Source of the DNA: Lachnospiraceae bacterium
Lineage (GTDB): Bacteria; Bacillota; Clostridia; Lachnospirales; Lachnospiraceae
Direction of reading: 5' to 3'
Assembly: GCA_022768745.1 (NCBI GenBank)
Contig: JALELK010000107.1
Location: 1 to 64,000 of the forward strand
DNA length: 64,000 nt
The position numbers and the translations under genes are program-made. The notes under the pieces were generated by a model. That model made no database searches. It saw nothing but the letters and a program-made list of their open reading frames with translations, and was not told where the DNA came from. Below are positions 44,428 to 53,032 of the stretch, in pieces (within the stretch, counting starts at the first letter, position 1; each line of letters opens with the position of its first letter).

Positions 44428-44940
44428 ATGAAAAAGAATCTGGTTACAGTAATTACACTTGCACTGGTATTGGTTAATCTGGTATTGACGGTTGTGCTTA
44501 CAATTTCCATTGTTCCGGAAACAAAAAAAGCTAATGAACTGATTACAAAGGTCTGTGGAGCCATTGACCTGGAATTGGAAGCGGGAAGTTCCTCCAGCGC
44601 AGAAAATATTCCGATTGATCAAATCGAGGTTTATTCCATTGAAGACAGCCTGACAATCAATCTGAAAAAAGGCGATGATGGGGAAGACCATTTTGCAATC
44701 GTCAAAGTGGCTTTGTCTATCAACAAAAAGAATAAAGACTATAAAAAATTGCAGCCTCAGTTGGCAGAAAAGGACAGCTTGATACGGGCTGAGGTTGTCA
44801 ATGTGGTTTCAAAATATACTTTAGAGGAAATTAAGAACAATCAGACAGCGGTTCAGAATGAAATATTGAAGAATCTGCAAAAGAAATTTGCATCTGATTT
44901 TATTGTTGCAGTTGGTTTCCCGGATGCACAGTATCAGTAA
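44428..44940 (+). CDS. fliL: Flagellar basal body-associated protein FliL
   Basis: A 170-residue single-span protein (LVTVITLALVLVNLVLTVVL at residues about 4-24) with a periplasmic domain of the FliL type (YSIEDSLTINLKKGDDGED, HFAIVKVALSINKK, ending FASDFIVAVGFPDAQYQ). Associates with the stator. GAGGAAAATAAT precedes the ATG. Confidence 0.88.
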   Translation: MKKNLVTVITLALVLVNLVLTVVLTISIVPETKKANELITKVCGAIDLELEAGSSSSAENIPIDQIEVYSIEDSLTINLKKGDDGEDHFAIVKVALSINKKNKDYKKLQPQLAEKDSLIRAEVVNVVSKYTLEEIKNNQTAVQNEILKNLQKKFASDFIVAVGFPDAQYQ

Positions 44941-44974
44941 AATGACAGAGTGACGTGACAGGTGGTGAGAAGAC

Positions 44975-45955
44975 TTGAGTGATATTTTATCACAAAATGA
45001 GATTGACAATTTATTGCAGGCTTTGAGTAGTGGTGAAGTTGATGCTGAAGAGATGAAGGTCAGCAGTGAAAAGCAGGTAAAGAACTATGACTTTTCAAGG
45101 CCCTCCAAGTTTTCAAAGGAACACCTGCGAACCTTGGAAATTATATTTGAACATTATGGAAGGTTATTGTCCACCAATTTACCGGTATACCTGAGAAAAA
45201 ATATTCAGGTAGAGGTGATGAATTCCGAGGCGGTAACCTATATGGAGTTTTCCAATTCCCTTTCCAACCCGGTTATTCTAGGAGTGGTGAATATGGAGCC
45301 CCTTGAAGGAAATATCATTGTTGAGATGGCAGCAAAGCTTGGTTATGCAGTTGTGGACAGAATGCTTGGCGGGGAGGGAGAACCTCTGGATAAAGTCCGT
45401 GAGTTTTCTGAAATTGAATTGTTGATTATCGAGCGTATTATGACTGCCTGCGTACAATTATTGAGGGAGCCGTGGGAAAATGTTGTGGATGTAAATCCCA
45501 GATTGGAGAGGATTGAGACAAATTCACAGTTTGCTCAGATTATCTCTCCTTCGGAGATGATTGCAATTATAACCATTAATATCAAAATCGGTGAGGTGGA
45601 AGGACTGATGAATATATGTCTTCCTTATATTACCTTAGAGCCGGTTATGGATAAATTAAATACCAAGTTCTGGTATTCCAGCATGCAAGAAAAGAATGAG
45701 AGAGAGTATGCGGATGTGATAGAGAACTTGATTTCCAAGGCTGTTATTCCTGTAAAAGCAATTTTAGGAAACAGCACCATATCCGTCAGTGATTTTTCCG
45801 GATTACAGGTGGGAGATATTGTTCGCCTGGACACAAAGGTGAATCAGGAGTTGGACGTTTATGTGGGAGACATTAAAAAATTTACTGCACTGCCCGGGGC
45901 AACGGGAGAGGATTATGCGGTTAGAATCACATCAGTCATAAGGGAGGAGCAATAG
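44975..45955 (+). CDS. fliM: Flagellar motor switch protein FliM
   Basis: A 326-residue C-ring protein. The N-terminal CheY-P binding peptide is DILSQNEIDNLLQALSSGE. The CheC-like middle domain (LEIIFEHYGRLLSTNLPVYL, MAAKLGYAVVDRMLGGEGEP) and the C-terminal SpoA domain (GNSTISVSDFSGLQVGDIVR) follow. TTG start with GGTGGTGAG upstream. In CheY-P binding both this and the following FliY have the motif. Confidence 0.95.
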   Translation: MSDILSQNEIDNLLQALSSGEVDAEEMKVSSEKQVKNYDFSRPSKFSKEHLRTLEIIFEHYGRLLSTNLPVYLRKNIQVEVMNSEAVTYMEFSNSLSNPVILGVVNMEPLEGNIIVEMAAKLGYAVVDRMLGGEGEPLDKVREFSEIELLIIERIMTACVQLLREPWENVVDVNPRLERIETNSQFAQIISPSEMIAIITINIKIGEVEGLMNICLPYITLEPVMDKLNTKFWYSSMQEKNEREYADVIENLISKAVIPVKAILGNSTISVSDFSGLQVGDIVRLDTKVNQELDVYVGDIKKFTALPGATGEDYAVRITSVIREEQ

Positions 45956-45958
45956 TAG

Positions 45959-47155
45959 ATGAGCGACGGAGTATTATCCCAAGAAGAAATTAACGCACTG
46001 TTAAATGGTGGTGTTTCTGGGGCTTCTGACGCGGCAGGTGAAGTGGAAAGCAATCTTACACCTGATGAGGTGGATACCATAGGAGAAATCGCCAATATCA
46101 GTATGGGCACAGCAGCGACTACGCTGTTTTCTCTGGTTAACAAAAAGGTTGAAATTTCCACCCCGGTAGTATCCCTTGGCACATGGGAAGAAATTGTAGA
46201 AAAATATGAGAAGCCATGTGTTTTAGTTAGAATTGCTTATACAAAAGGGTTAGACGGAAGCAATATATTGGTTTTAAAAGAAAATGATGTTAAGGTAATT
46301 ACCGATTTGATGATGGGAGGCGACGGCTCTAACACAGACGGTGATATCGGAGAAATTCATCTTAGTGCCATTAGCGAGGCTATGAATCAGATGATGGGTT
46401 CCTCGGCTACCTCATTATCTTCTATGTTAAATAAGACGATTGACATCAGTCCGCCTTCTTCTGATTTGATTGATTTACAAGAATCCATCGATGGCGGCGA
46501 GATAGATGAATTCCTGAATAAAACCTTTGTGAAGATTACCTTTACAATGGTGATTGAAGGATTGGTTGACAGCGAGATAATGCAGTTGTATCCTTTATCT
46601 TTGGCGAAGGATATGTGTGCAAGTATTACGGCAAATATGGAAAATGATTCGGCGTCCACTGTGGATGACAATGCATTTTCCGGAGGCAGCCAGCCGGAAC
46701 CGGCTTCGGCACAGGAGCCGGTAGCACCGCAGCCCCAACCGCAGCCTCAACCACAATCTCAACCACAACCGCAACCTATGCAACAGGATATGATGGGAGG
46801 ACAGGGACCATATATGCAACCACCTCCAATGCAGTACGCACCTCCGTATCCGACGCAACAGGTAAATGTACAGCCGGCACAGTTCCAGCCGTTTTCAGGC
46901 AGCTATCCGGCACCATATCAACCGGAAAATATCGATTTGATTATGGATGTACCTTTGGAGGTTACCGTTGAATTGGGAAGAACCCATAAATCAATTCAGG
47001 ACATTTTGGATTTTGCACCCGGTACTATTATTGAGTTAAACAAGATAGCCGGTGAGCCTATAGATGTTTTGGTCAATGGCAAATATGTTGCAAAAGGCGA
47101 AGTAGTAGTTATTGAAGAATCATTTGGTATAAGAATTACCGATATAATGAAATAA
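45959..47155 (+). CDS. fliY: Flagellar motor switch phosphatase FliY
   Basis: A 398-residue protein: N-terminal CheY-P binding motif (GVLSQEEINALLNGG), a CheC-like phosphatase domain with two E..N centres (IGEIANISMGTAATTL and ISEAMNQMMGSSATSL), a Pro/Gln linker at about residues 245-300 and a C-terminal FliN/SpoA domain (VPLEVTVELGRTHKSIQDIL). FliY dephosphorylates CheY-P at the switch in Bacillus. The ATG lies 4 bases after the fliM stop. Confidence 0.94.
   Translation: MSDGVLSQEEINALLNGGVSGASDAAGEVESNLTPDEVDTIGEIANISMGTAATTLFSLVNKKVEISTPVVSLGTWEEIVEKYEKPCVLVRIAYTKGLDGSNILVLKENDVKVITDLMMGGDGSNTDGDIGEIHLSAISEAMNQMMGSSATSLSSMLNKTIDISPPSSDLIDLQESIDGGEIDEFLNKTFVKITFTMVIEGLVDSEIMQLYPLSLAKDMCASITANMENDSASTVDDNAFSGGSQPEPASAQEPVAPQPQPQPQPQSQPQPQPMQQDMMGGQGPYMQPPPMQYAPPYPTQQVNVQPAQFQPFSGSYPAPYQPENIDLIMDVPLEVTVELGRTHKSIQDILDFAPGTIIELNKIAGEPIDVLVNGKYVAKGEVVVIEESFGIRITDIMK
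46727..46779 (+). repeat. CARCCN hexamer repeat coding Pro-Gln in fliY
   Basis: About eight copies of a degenerate 6-base unit (CCGCAG, CCTCAA, CCACAA) encode the Pro-Gln linker between the CheC-like and FliN domains. Length change by slippage keeps the frame, so linker length may vary between strains. Confidence 0.6.
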
Positions 47156-47175
47156 ACCATAAGGAGACAAAGACA

Positions 47176-47538
47176 ATGGCAAAGAATATTTTAATTAGTG
47201 ATGATGCAGCTTTTATGAGAATGATGATTAGAGATATCCTTACCAAAAATGGATACAATGTGGTGGGAGAAGCTGAGAACGGAAAGGTAGCAGTCGATAA
47301 GTATGTGGAATTAAAGCCGGATCTGGTGCTGATGGATATCACAATGCCGGAGATGGATGGAATTGAAGCATTGAAGGCTATCAGAGAAAAAGATGGAAAT
47401 GCGGCTGTTATCATGTGTTCGGCTATGGGACAGCAGGCTATGGTTATCGAAGCAATTCAGTCCGGAGCAAAGGATTTTATTGTAAAACCATTCCAGGCAG
47501 AACGTGTTTTGGAAGCAGTAAAGAAGGTTATTGGTTAA
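47176..47538 (+). CDS. cheY: Chemotaxis response regulator CheY
   Basis: A 120-residue stand-alone receiver with all catalytic residues: D9-D10 pair in ISDDAAFMRMM, phosphoacceptor Asp in LVLMDITMPEMDG, Thr/Ser in VIMCSAMG and Lys in DFIVKPFQAERV. It controls motor direction through FliM and FliY. RBS AAGGAGA. Confidence 0.95.
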   Translation: MAKNILISDDAAFMRMMIRDILTKNGYNVVGEAENGKVAVDKYVELKPDLVLMDITMPEMDGIEALKAIREKDGNAAVIMCSAMGQQAMVIEAIQSGAKDFIVKPFQAERVLEAVKKVIG

Positions 47539-47539
47539 G

Positions 47540-47917
47540 ATGATATTGTTATCTTCTACCGGTGAGAGCATATTTCAACTTTTGGTTGTACTTTTTTGCT
47601 TTGTAGTTGTTTTAGTTCTTACATACTATACCACCAGATGGATTGCGGGCTATCAGAAAGCCCATAGCTTTAATAAAAATCTTTCGGTGATGGAGACTCT
47701 AAAACTTACGAACAATAAGTACATTCAGCTGATTCGGGTGGGGAAAGACACCTATTATGCAATCGCTATAGGAAAAGATGAAATTTCCGTTATAGGGCAG
47801 GTTTCCAAAGACGACCTGGTAGATATTCCAGAGATGGAAAAAGAAGAAATTCCCACGGTCAAAGGGGATTTTGAAGATGTTTTAAATAAGATAAAAGAAC
47901 GACTGCCTAAAAAGTAG
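47540..47917 (+). CDS. fliO: Flagellar biosynthesis protein FliO (FliZ)
   Basis: A 125-residue membrane protein. One span (IFQLLVVLFCFVVVLVLTYYT) is followed by the FliO-type cytoplasmic segment (LSVMETLKLTNNKYIQLIRV, TYYAIAIGKDEISVIGQV). It helps assemble FliP. The frame opens with TTG at 47531 inside cheY, but the ATG at 47540 (MILLSSTGES) is better spaced from GAAGG. Confidence 0.85.
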   Translation: MILLSSTGESIFQLLVVLFCFVVVLVLTYYTTRWIAGYQKAHSFNKNLSVMETLKLTNNKYIQLIRVGKDTYYAIAIGKDEISVIGQVSKDDLVDIPEMEKEEIPTVKGDFEDVLNKIKERLPKK

Positions 47918-47925
47918 GTTGTAGT

Positions 47926-48753
47926 ATGATGAGTAAAAAGAAAAAAGTTTTTTGTATTTTTAGTATTATTTTGGCGACAGTTATGTTCTCCACAGCTGTT
48001 TTTTTACTGATTGGAGGCAGTGCACATGCGGCGCAGTCCCAGTATGGAGCTACAGATAATGCCCCTAATGCCAGTGATTTTGTCACAGGTCAGGGTGGCG
48101 TTTCACTCACCTTTGACTCTGATTCCGGAACACTTTCATCCACAGTTCGTATTTTACTGGTACTTACTGTTTTGGCGTTGGCACCTTCTATATTGATTAT
48201 GCTCACGTCCTTTACCCGGATTATCATAGTGTTGCATTTTGTCAGAGCAGCCATCGGAACCCAGACAGCTCCGCCGAATCAGGTTTTGATAGGATTGGCA
48301 TTATTTTTGACATTATTTATTATGTGGCCCACATTTACAGCAATAAATGAACAGGCAATCCAGCCTTTGGATAAAGGTGAGATTACACAGCAGGAAGCAA
48401 TGGACGCAGGAATGGAACCATTGCGTAATTTTATGTATGGGCAAACCCAGGAAAAAGACTTAAATATGTTTTGTGAAATAGCAGATGTGACATATAAGGA
48501 TTATGATGATGTTCCGTTTGTTGTTTTAGTGCCAAGTTTTATCGTCAGTGAATTGAGAACAGCATTTATCATTGGTGTTGTGATATATATTCCGTTTATC
48601 GTAATTGATATGGTGGTTTCATCAATCCTTATGTCTATGGGTATGATGATGCTTCCTCCTACCACGATTTCACTGCCTTTTAAGATTCTTTTATTTATAT
48701 TGGCAGATGGCTGGAATCTGGTTATTGGTGGATTGGTAAAGACCTTTTATTAG
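47926..48753 (+). CDS. fliP: Flagellar export gate protein FliP
   Basis: A 275-residue gate protein with a cleavable N-terminal signal (VFCIFSIILATVMFSTAVFL...SAHA). Visible are ILLVLTVLALAPSILIMLTS, FTRIIIVLHFVRAAIGTQTA, PPNQVLIGLALFLTLFIMWP and the C-terminal MSMGMMMLPPTTISLPFKIL. Ordinary length. No strong SD is seen; ATG-ATG follows 9 bases after fliO. Confidence 0.95.
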   Translation: MMSKKKKVFCIFSIILATVMFSTAVFLLIGGSAHAAQSQYGATDNAPNASDFVTGQGGVSLTFDSDSGTLSSTVRILLVLTVLALAPSILIMLTSFTRIIIVLHFVRAAIGTQTAPPNQVLIGLALFLTLFIMWPTFTAINEQAIQPLDKGEITQQEAMDAGMEPLRNFMYGQTQEKDLNMFCEIADVTYKDYDDVPFVVLVPSFIVSELRTAFIIGVVIYIPFIVIDMVVSSILMSMGMMMLPPTTISLPFKILLFILADGWNLVIGGLVKTFY

Positions 48754-48776
48754 AGTTATAGATAGGGGTGATTTTT

Positions 48777-49046
48777 GTGACAGAAGGCCAGGTTTTGGAT
48801 ATTGCAAGGGATGCAATTTACACCATAATTATTTGTTCGGCTCCTGTTTTACTTATTTCTTTGGTAGTGGGATTGATTGTCAGTATTTTTCAGACAGTTA
48901 CGTCCATTCAGGAACAGACATTAACTTTTATTCCAAAGATTGTTGCTGTCTTTTTGGGAATTATGGTATTTGGATCCTTTATGCTGACTAACATTACAGA
49001 ATATATGACGGAGTTATGGTCTAATTTTAGTGCATACTTAGGCTAG
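48777..49046 (+). CDS. fliQ: Flagellar export gate protein FliQ
   Basis: An 89-residue protein with two spans (IYTIIICSAPVLLISLVVGL and FIPKIVAVFLGIMVFGSFML) and the conserved VSIFQTVTSIQEQTLTFIPK between them. An upstream in-frame GTG (48768) overlaps the GGGG site, so the GTG at 48777 (MTEGQVLDIA) is the likely start, matching the length of other FliQ proteins. Confidence 0.93.
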   Translation: MTEGQVLDIARDAIYTIIICSAPVLLISLVVGLIVSIFQTVTSIQEQTLTFIPKIVAVFLGIMVFGSFMLTNITEYMTELWSNFSAYLG

Positions 49047-49053
49047 ACAGACT

Positions 49054-49833
49054 ATGGTTGAATACACGTTTGACATAAAAACATTTGAATATTTTTTGCT
49101 GATTTTGGTACGTATTTCCTGTTTTGCATTTGTTGCACCATTTTATGGAGCCAATGAGGTGCCCGGAAGGGTGAAAGTAGGTTTTTCTGCTTTCGTTGCC
49201 ATCCTTATTTACAATATGGTTCCCTTGAAGAGTGCTACATATGTATCGGAAATCGGATATGCCATATTGGTGCTCAAGGAGGGAATTACAGGATTGCTGA
49301 TAGGATTTGCGGCAAACATATGTAATTCCATTATTTTATATGCAGGTACCATTATTGATACTGACATAGGATTATCTATGGCTATGATTTTTGATCCCTC
49401 AACAGGTTCACAGGTGAGTGTCACCGGAAATCTGTACAGCAAATTTTTGTTGTTGTTACTTATAACATCAAACATGTATCAGTATATCCTGCGGGCGTTG
49501 GTAGATTCTTTTTCCTTGTTTCCCCTTGGGGGACAGAATTTTCAGATGGATTCTTTGCTTAAGTCTATGACTCAGTTCTGCGGAGATTTATTTATCATTG
49601 CATTTCGTATTATACTCCCGGTATTTGCCTGTATTATGATATTAAATGCAATCCTGGGAATTATGGCAAAGGTAGCACCTCAGATGAATATGTTTGCAGT
49701 GGGAATTCAGCTAAAACTATTGGTTGGACTGGCTGTATTGTTTATCACAATTTTCCTGTTGCCGGACATTGCCAATTTCATTTTTAAAGAGATGAAGACC
49801 ATGATGGTTTCGTTCATAGAGGGTATGTATTGA
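49054..49833 (+). CDS. fliR: Flagellar export gate protein FliR
   Basis: A 259-residue polytopic protein: FEYFLLILVRISCFAFVAPF at the start, GANEVPGRVKVGFSAFVAIL, GLLIGFAANICNSIILYAG and VAPQMNMFAVGIQLKLLVGL near the end are the FliR hallmarks. It forms the export gate with FliP and FliQ. Follows fliQ by 7 bases. Confidence 0.95.
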   Translation: MVEYTFDIKTFEYFLLILVRISCFAFVAPFYGANEVPGRVKVGFSAFVAILIYNMVPLKSATYVSEIGYAILVLKEGITGLLIGFAANICNSIILYAGTIIDTDIGLSMAMIFDPSTGSQVSVTGNLYSKFLLLLLITSNMYQYILRALVDSFSLFPLGGQNFQMDSLLKSMTQFCGDLFIIAFRIILPVFACIMILNAILGIMAKVAPQMNMFAVGIQLKLLVGLAVLFITIFLLPDIANFIFKEMKTMMVSFIEGMY

Positions 49834-49834
49834 C

Positions 49835-50959
49835 ATGCAAACAGAAAATCAGTTGATATTAGCATACAATTTACAATGGTTTGCCAAGGATGGACCCGGT
49901 GGGGAAAAGACGGAACCGGCAACTGCAAAAAAACTGAGCGATGCCAGAGATGAGGGAAAGGTTGCAAAAAGTCAGGAGTTAAATTCAGCAGCTATGCTGA
50001 TTGCTCTTTTTATGCTTCTCAGAATTTTTGTCTCCTTTCTGGGTGAAGGTTTCGTAGGGGTGTTTCAATGGAGTTACAAATTGATTCCAGAAGTGGTACA
50101 GTCTGAGAGAAGCGGGATGACAGTACGGGGCGTCTCCACCATTATCAATCAGTCGCTGGTGGAGATGTTGAAATTAATGGCTCCTTTTTTGATTGGCGGA
50201 TTCGTTGTAGCAATTGTAATCAGTATCGTTCAGGTTGGGTGGAAAGTATCTACAAAACCTATGGAACCAAAGCTGGACAAGTTTAATCCGATAAATGGAT
50301 TTAAACGTATTTTTTCAAAAGATTCGGTATTTAATCTGTTTAAGTCCATTTTAAAAATTGCCTTGATATTTTATGTGGCCTATACTTGTATTAAGGATCA
50401 ACAGAAAAATCTGTTTATACTTTATGAAATACCTCTGAAACAGGCCATTTCATTAATTGGAAATATTATTATTGACACAGGACTTCGAATTAGTCTGGTA
50501 TATCTGGTGGTTGGAATTGCGGATTATGCCTATCAGAAATTCCGATTCAAAGAAGATATGAAAATGACGAAACAGGAAGTCAAAGAAGAATATAAAAATA
50601 CAGAAGGTGATCCTCAGATTAAGGGGCAACAGAGGCAGAGAATGCGAGAGGCATCCCAGAGGAGAATGATGCAGGATGTCCCCAAAGCGGATGTGGTTAT
50701 CACAAACCCGACCCATATTTCAGTAGCTATCCGTTATGATTCGGAGCAGGAAAGTGCACCTACAGTATTGGCCAAAGGTGAGGATTATCTGGCTATGAAA
50801 ATCAGGGAAGCCGCAAAAGAAAATAATGTCCCTATTATGGAAAATAAACCATTGGCGAGAGCGATTTATGCTACAGTGGATATAGGGGAACAGATTCCAC
50901 CCGAACTATATCAGGCTGTGGCAGAAATCCTGGCAGTAGTATATAACAACAGACAATAA
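49835..50959 (+). CDS. flhB: Flagellar export switch protein FlhB
   Basis: A 374-residue gate protein with an N-terminal KTEPATAKKLSDARDEGKVA segment, four spans, and the autocleavage site N291-P-T-H294 (VVITNPTHISVAIRYD). Cleavage changes export from hook to filament substrates. The end (DIGEQIPPELYQAVAEILAV) is typical. Starts 2 bases after fliR. Confidence 0.96.
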   Translation: MQTENQLILAYNLQWFAKDGPGGEKTEPATAKKLSDARDEGKVAKSQELNSAAMLIALFMLLRIFVSFLGEGFVGVFQWSYKLIPEVVQSERSGMTVRGVSTIINQSLVEMLKLMAPFLIGGFVVAIVISIVQVGWKVSTKPMEPKLDKFNPINGFKRIFSKDSVFNLFKSILKIALIFYVAYTCIKDQQKNLFILYEIPLKQAISLIGNIIIDTGLRISLVYLVVGIADYAYQKFRFKEDMKMTKQEVKEEYKNTEGDPQIKGQQRQRMREASQRRMMQDVPKADVVITNPTHISVAIRYDSEQESAPTVLAKGEDYLAMKIREAAKENNVPIMENKPLARAIYATVDIGEQIPPELYQAVAEILAVVYNNRQ

Positions 50960-50982
50960 ATTGAGAAAGGAGGAAACGGAAG

Positions 50983-53031
50983 ATGGATTTTTCTAATGTA
51001 AAAAAGACAGATGTGGGTGTAGCTGCTTATTTGTTGGCTGCTGTAGCCTTTTTCATTATTCCGATTCCTTCTGTTTTATTGGATGTGATGTTGGCATTAA
51101 ACATATCCATTGCTCTTATTATATTGTTAAATGTGTTGTTCGTTCAGGAAGTTTTGGATATGTCCTTTTTCCCTACGTTGCTATTATTTACGACCATTTT
51201 TCGTATTTCACTTAATGTTTCATCTACCAGACTGATTTTAAGTTCCGGCTCTCCGGGAAACGTAGTGGAGACTTTCGGTCAGTTTGTGGGTGGAGGCGAC
51301 TTGATTATCGGTGCCATTATCTTTATCATCCTTGTGCTGATTCAGTTTATGGTTATCAATAAAGGTTCTGAGCGTGTGGCTGAGGTATCTGCACGTTTTA
51401 CATTGGATGCTATGCCCGGTAAACAGATGGCCATTGATGCCGACTTAAATACCGGGGCTATCACAGAAAAAGAAGCCAGAGAGCGAAGAGAGAAGATTCA
51501 GAATGAGTCAAGTTTCTTTGGTTCTATGGATGGTGCTACAAAGTACGTTAAGGGAGACGCGACAGCAGGTCTGATTATCACTTTTGTCAACCTTATTGGC
51601 GGTACCCTTATGGGAGTTTTGCGTGGTGGCATGAATTTCACAGATGCGATTCAGCAATATGGTGTGCTGACCATTGGTGATGGATTGTGCTCCCAGATAC
51701 CATCCCTTTTAATTGCGTTGTCCACAGGTATTCTGGTTACAAAGGGATCTAAGGAGGCGGATTTCAGCGGAACGCTGGTGAAGCAGTTGTTTGGTATACC
51801 AAAGGTTTTGTATATTGTAGGCGTTTCTATGATTTTCCTGGGACTTGTTACCACCTTAAACACCTTTTTGTTTGGTGCATTTGGACTGGTATTTATCATC
51901 TCTGGTCGTTCTATTTCAAAGAGTATCGGTGAAGAAAATATCGAGGAAGAAGTGGCGGCGGAAGAATCGGAGGCCGAGGAAATCCGACGGCCGGAAAATG
52001 TTGTTTCCCTGTTACAGGTAGACCCGATTGAATTGGAATTTGGATATGGAATCATCCCTCTGGCAGATGTGAACCAAGGGGGAGATTTGTTGGACCGTGT
52101 GGTTATGATTCGACGTCAGATTGCACTGGAACTGGGTACTGTTGTGCCGATTATACGTTTGAGGGATAATATTCAGTTAAACCCCAATCAGTACATTATA
52201 AAAATCAAAGGTGTTCAGGTGACAGAGGGAGAAATTTTATTTGATCACTACATGGCAATGAACCCGGGATATGTAGAGGAAGAGATTACAGGAATTCCTA
52301 CCTTTGAGCCGTCGTTCCATTTACCGGCTATATGGATTACAGACAGTCAGAGAGAAAGGGCAGAGTCTTTGGGATATACGGTAGTTGATCCGCCATCTAT
52401 TATCGCTACTCATTTGACGGAAGTGATACGAAGTCATATTTCAGAGTTACTTACAAGACAGGATGTTCAAAATCTTATCAATAACCTGAAAGAGACAAAT
52501 CCGGCATTGGTGGATGAGTTGACGCCAAAACTTTTAGGTCTTGGAGAGATACAAAAGGTATTGCAGAATCTGTTGAAGGAAGGCGTTTCCATACGAGATT
52601 TGCTTTCTATCTTTGAAAATCTTGCAGACCATGCAGCTACCACCAGGGATACCGATGTGCTTACCGAGTATGTGAGACAGGGGCTGAAAAGAGCTATCTC
52701 CGGACGATATTTTGTGCCCAATGAAGTGACAAGTGTGATTACCTTAGATCCGAAAGTAGAACAGGACATTATGGGCTCCATTAAACAGACCGAACAGGGG
52801 GCGTATTTGACTATGGATCCTGAGCGAATTCGAGGCATTATGAATTCCCTGGAGACGGAGATAGCAAAGTTAGAAGAATTGGGAAAGACACCTATTGTGG
52901 TTACCTCTCCAATTGTTCGTATGTATTTTAAAAAGATGTCGGAAGACTATGTAAAGGATTTGGTTGTTGTATCATATAACGAGATTGAGTCTGATGTAGA
53001 ATTGCAATCAATTGGGATGGTGACAGGATAA
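50983..53031 (+). CDS. flhA: Flagellar export protein FlhA
   Basis: A 682-residue export-gate protein. The N-terminal eight-span region includes FFPTLLLFTTIFRISLNVSS, STRLILSSGSPGNVVETFGQ and the FHIPEP-region motif (RFTLDAMPGKQMAIDADLNT). A cytoplasmic C-terminal domain follows (LQVDPIELEFGYGIIPLADV). AAAGGAGG before the ATG. Usual length. Confidence 0.96.
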   Translation: MDFSNVKKTDVGVAAYLLAAVAFFIIPIPSVLLDVMLALNISIALIILLNVLFVQEVLDMSFFPTLLLFTTIFRISLNVSSTRLILSSGSPGNVVETFGQFVGGGDLIIGAIIFIILVLIQFMVINKGSERVAEVSARFTLDAMPGKQMAIDADLNTGAITEKEARERREKIQNESSFFGSMDGATKYVKGDATAGLIITFVNLIGGTLMGVLRGGMNFTDAIQQYGVLTIGDGLCSQIPSLLIALSTGILVTKGSKEADFSGTLVKQLFGIPKVLYIVGVSMIFLGLVTTLNTFLFGAFGLVFIISGRSISKSIGEENIEEEVAAEESEAEEIRRPENVVSLLQVDPIELEFGYGIIPLADVNQGGDLLDRVVMIRRQIALELGTVVPIIRLRDNIQLNPNQYIIKIKGVQVTEGEILFDHYMAMNPGYVEEEITGIPTFEPSFHLPAIWITDSQRERAESLGYTVVDPPSIIATHLTEVIRSHISELLTRQDVQNLINNLKETNPALVDELTPKLLGLGEIQKVLQNLLKEGVSIRDLLSIFENLADHAATTRDTDVLTEYVRQGLKRAISGRYFVPNEVTSVITLDPKVEQDIMGSIKQTEQGAYLTMDPERIRGIMNSLETEIAKLEELGKTPIVVTSPIVRMYFKKMSEDYVKDLVVVSYNEIESDVELQSIGMVTG

Positions 53032-53032
53032 A

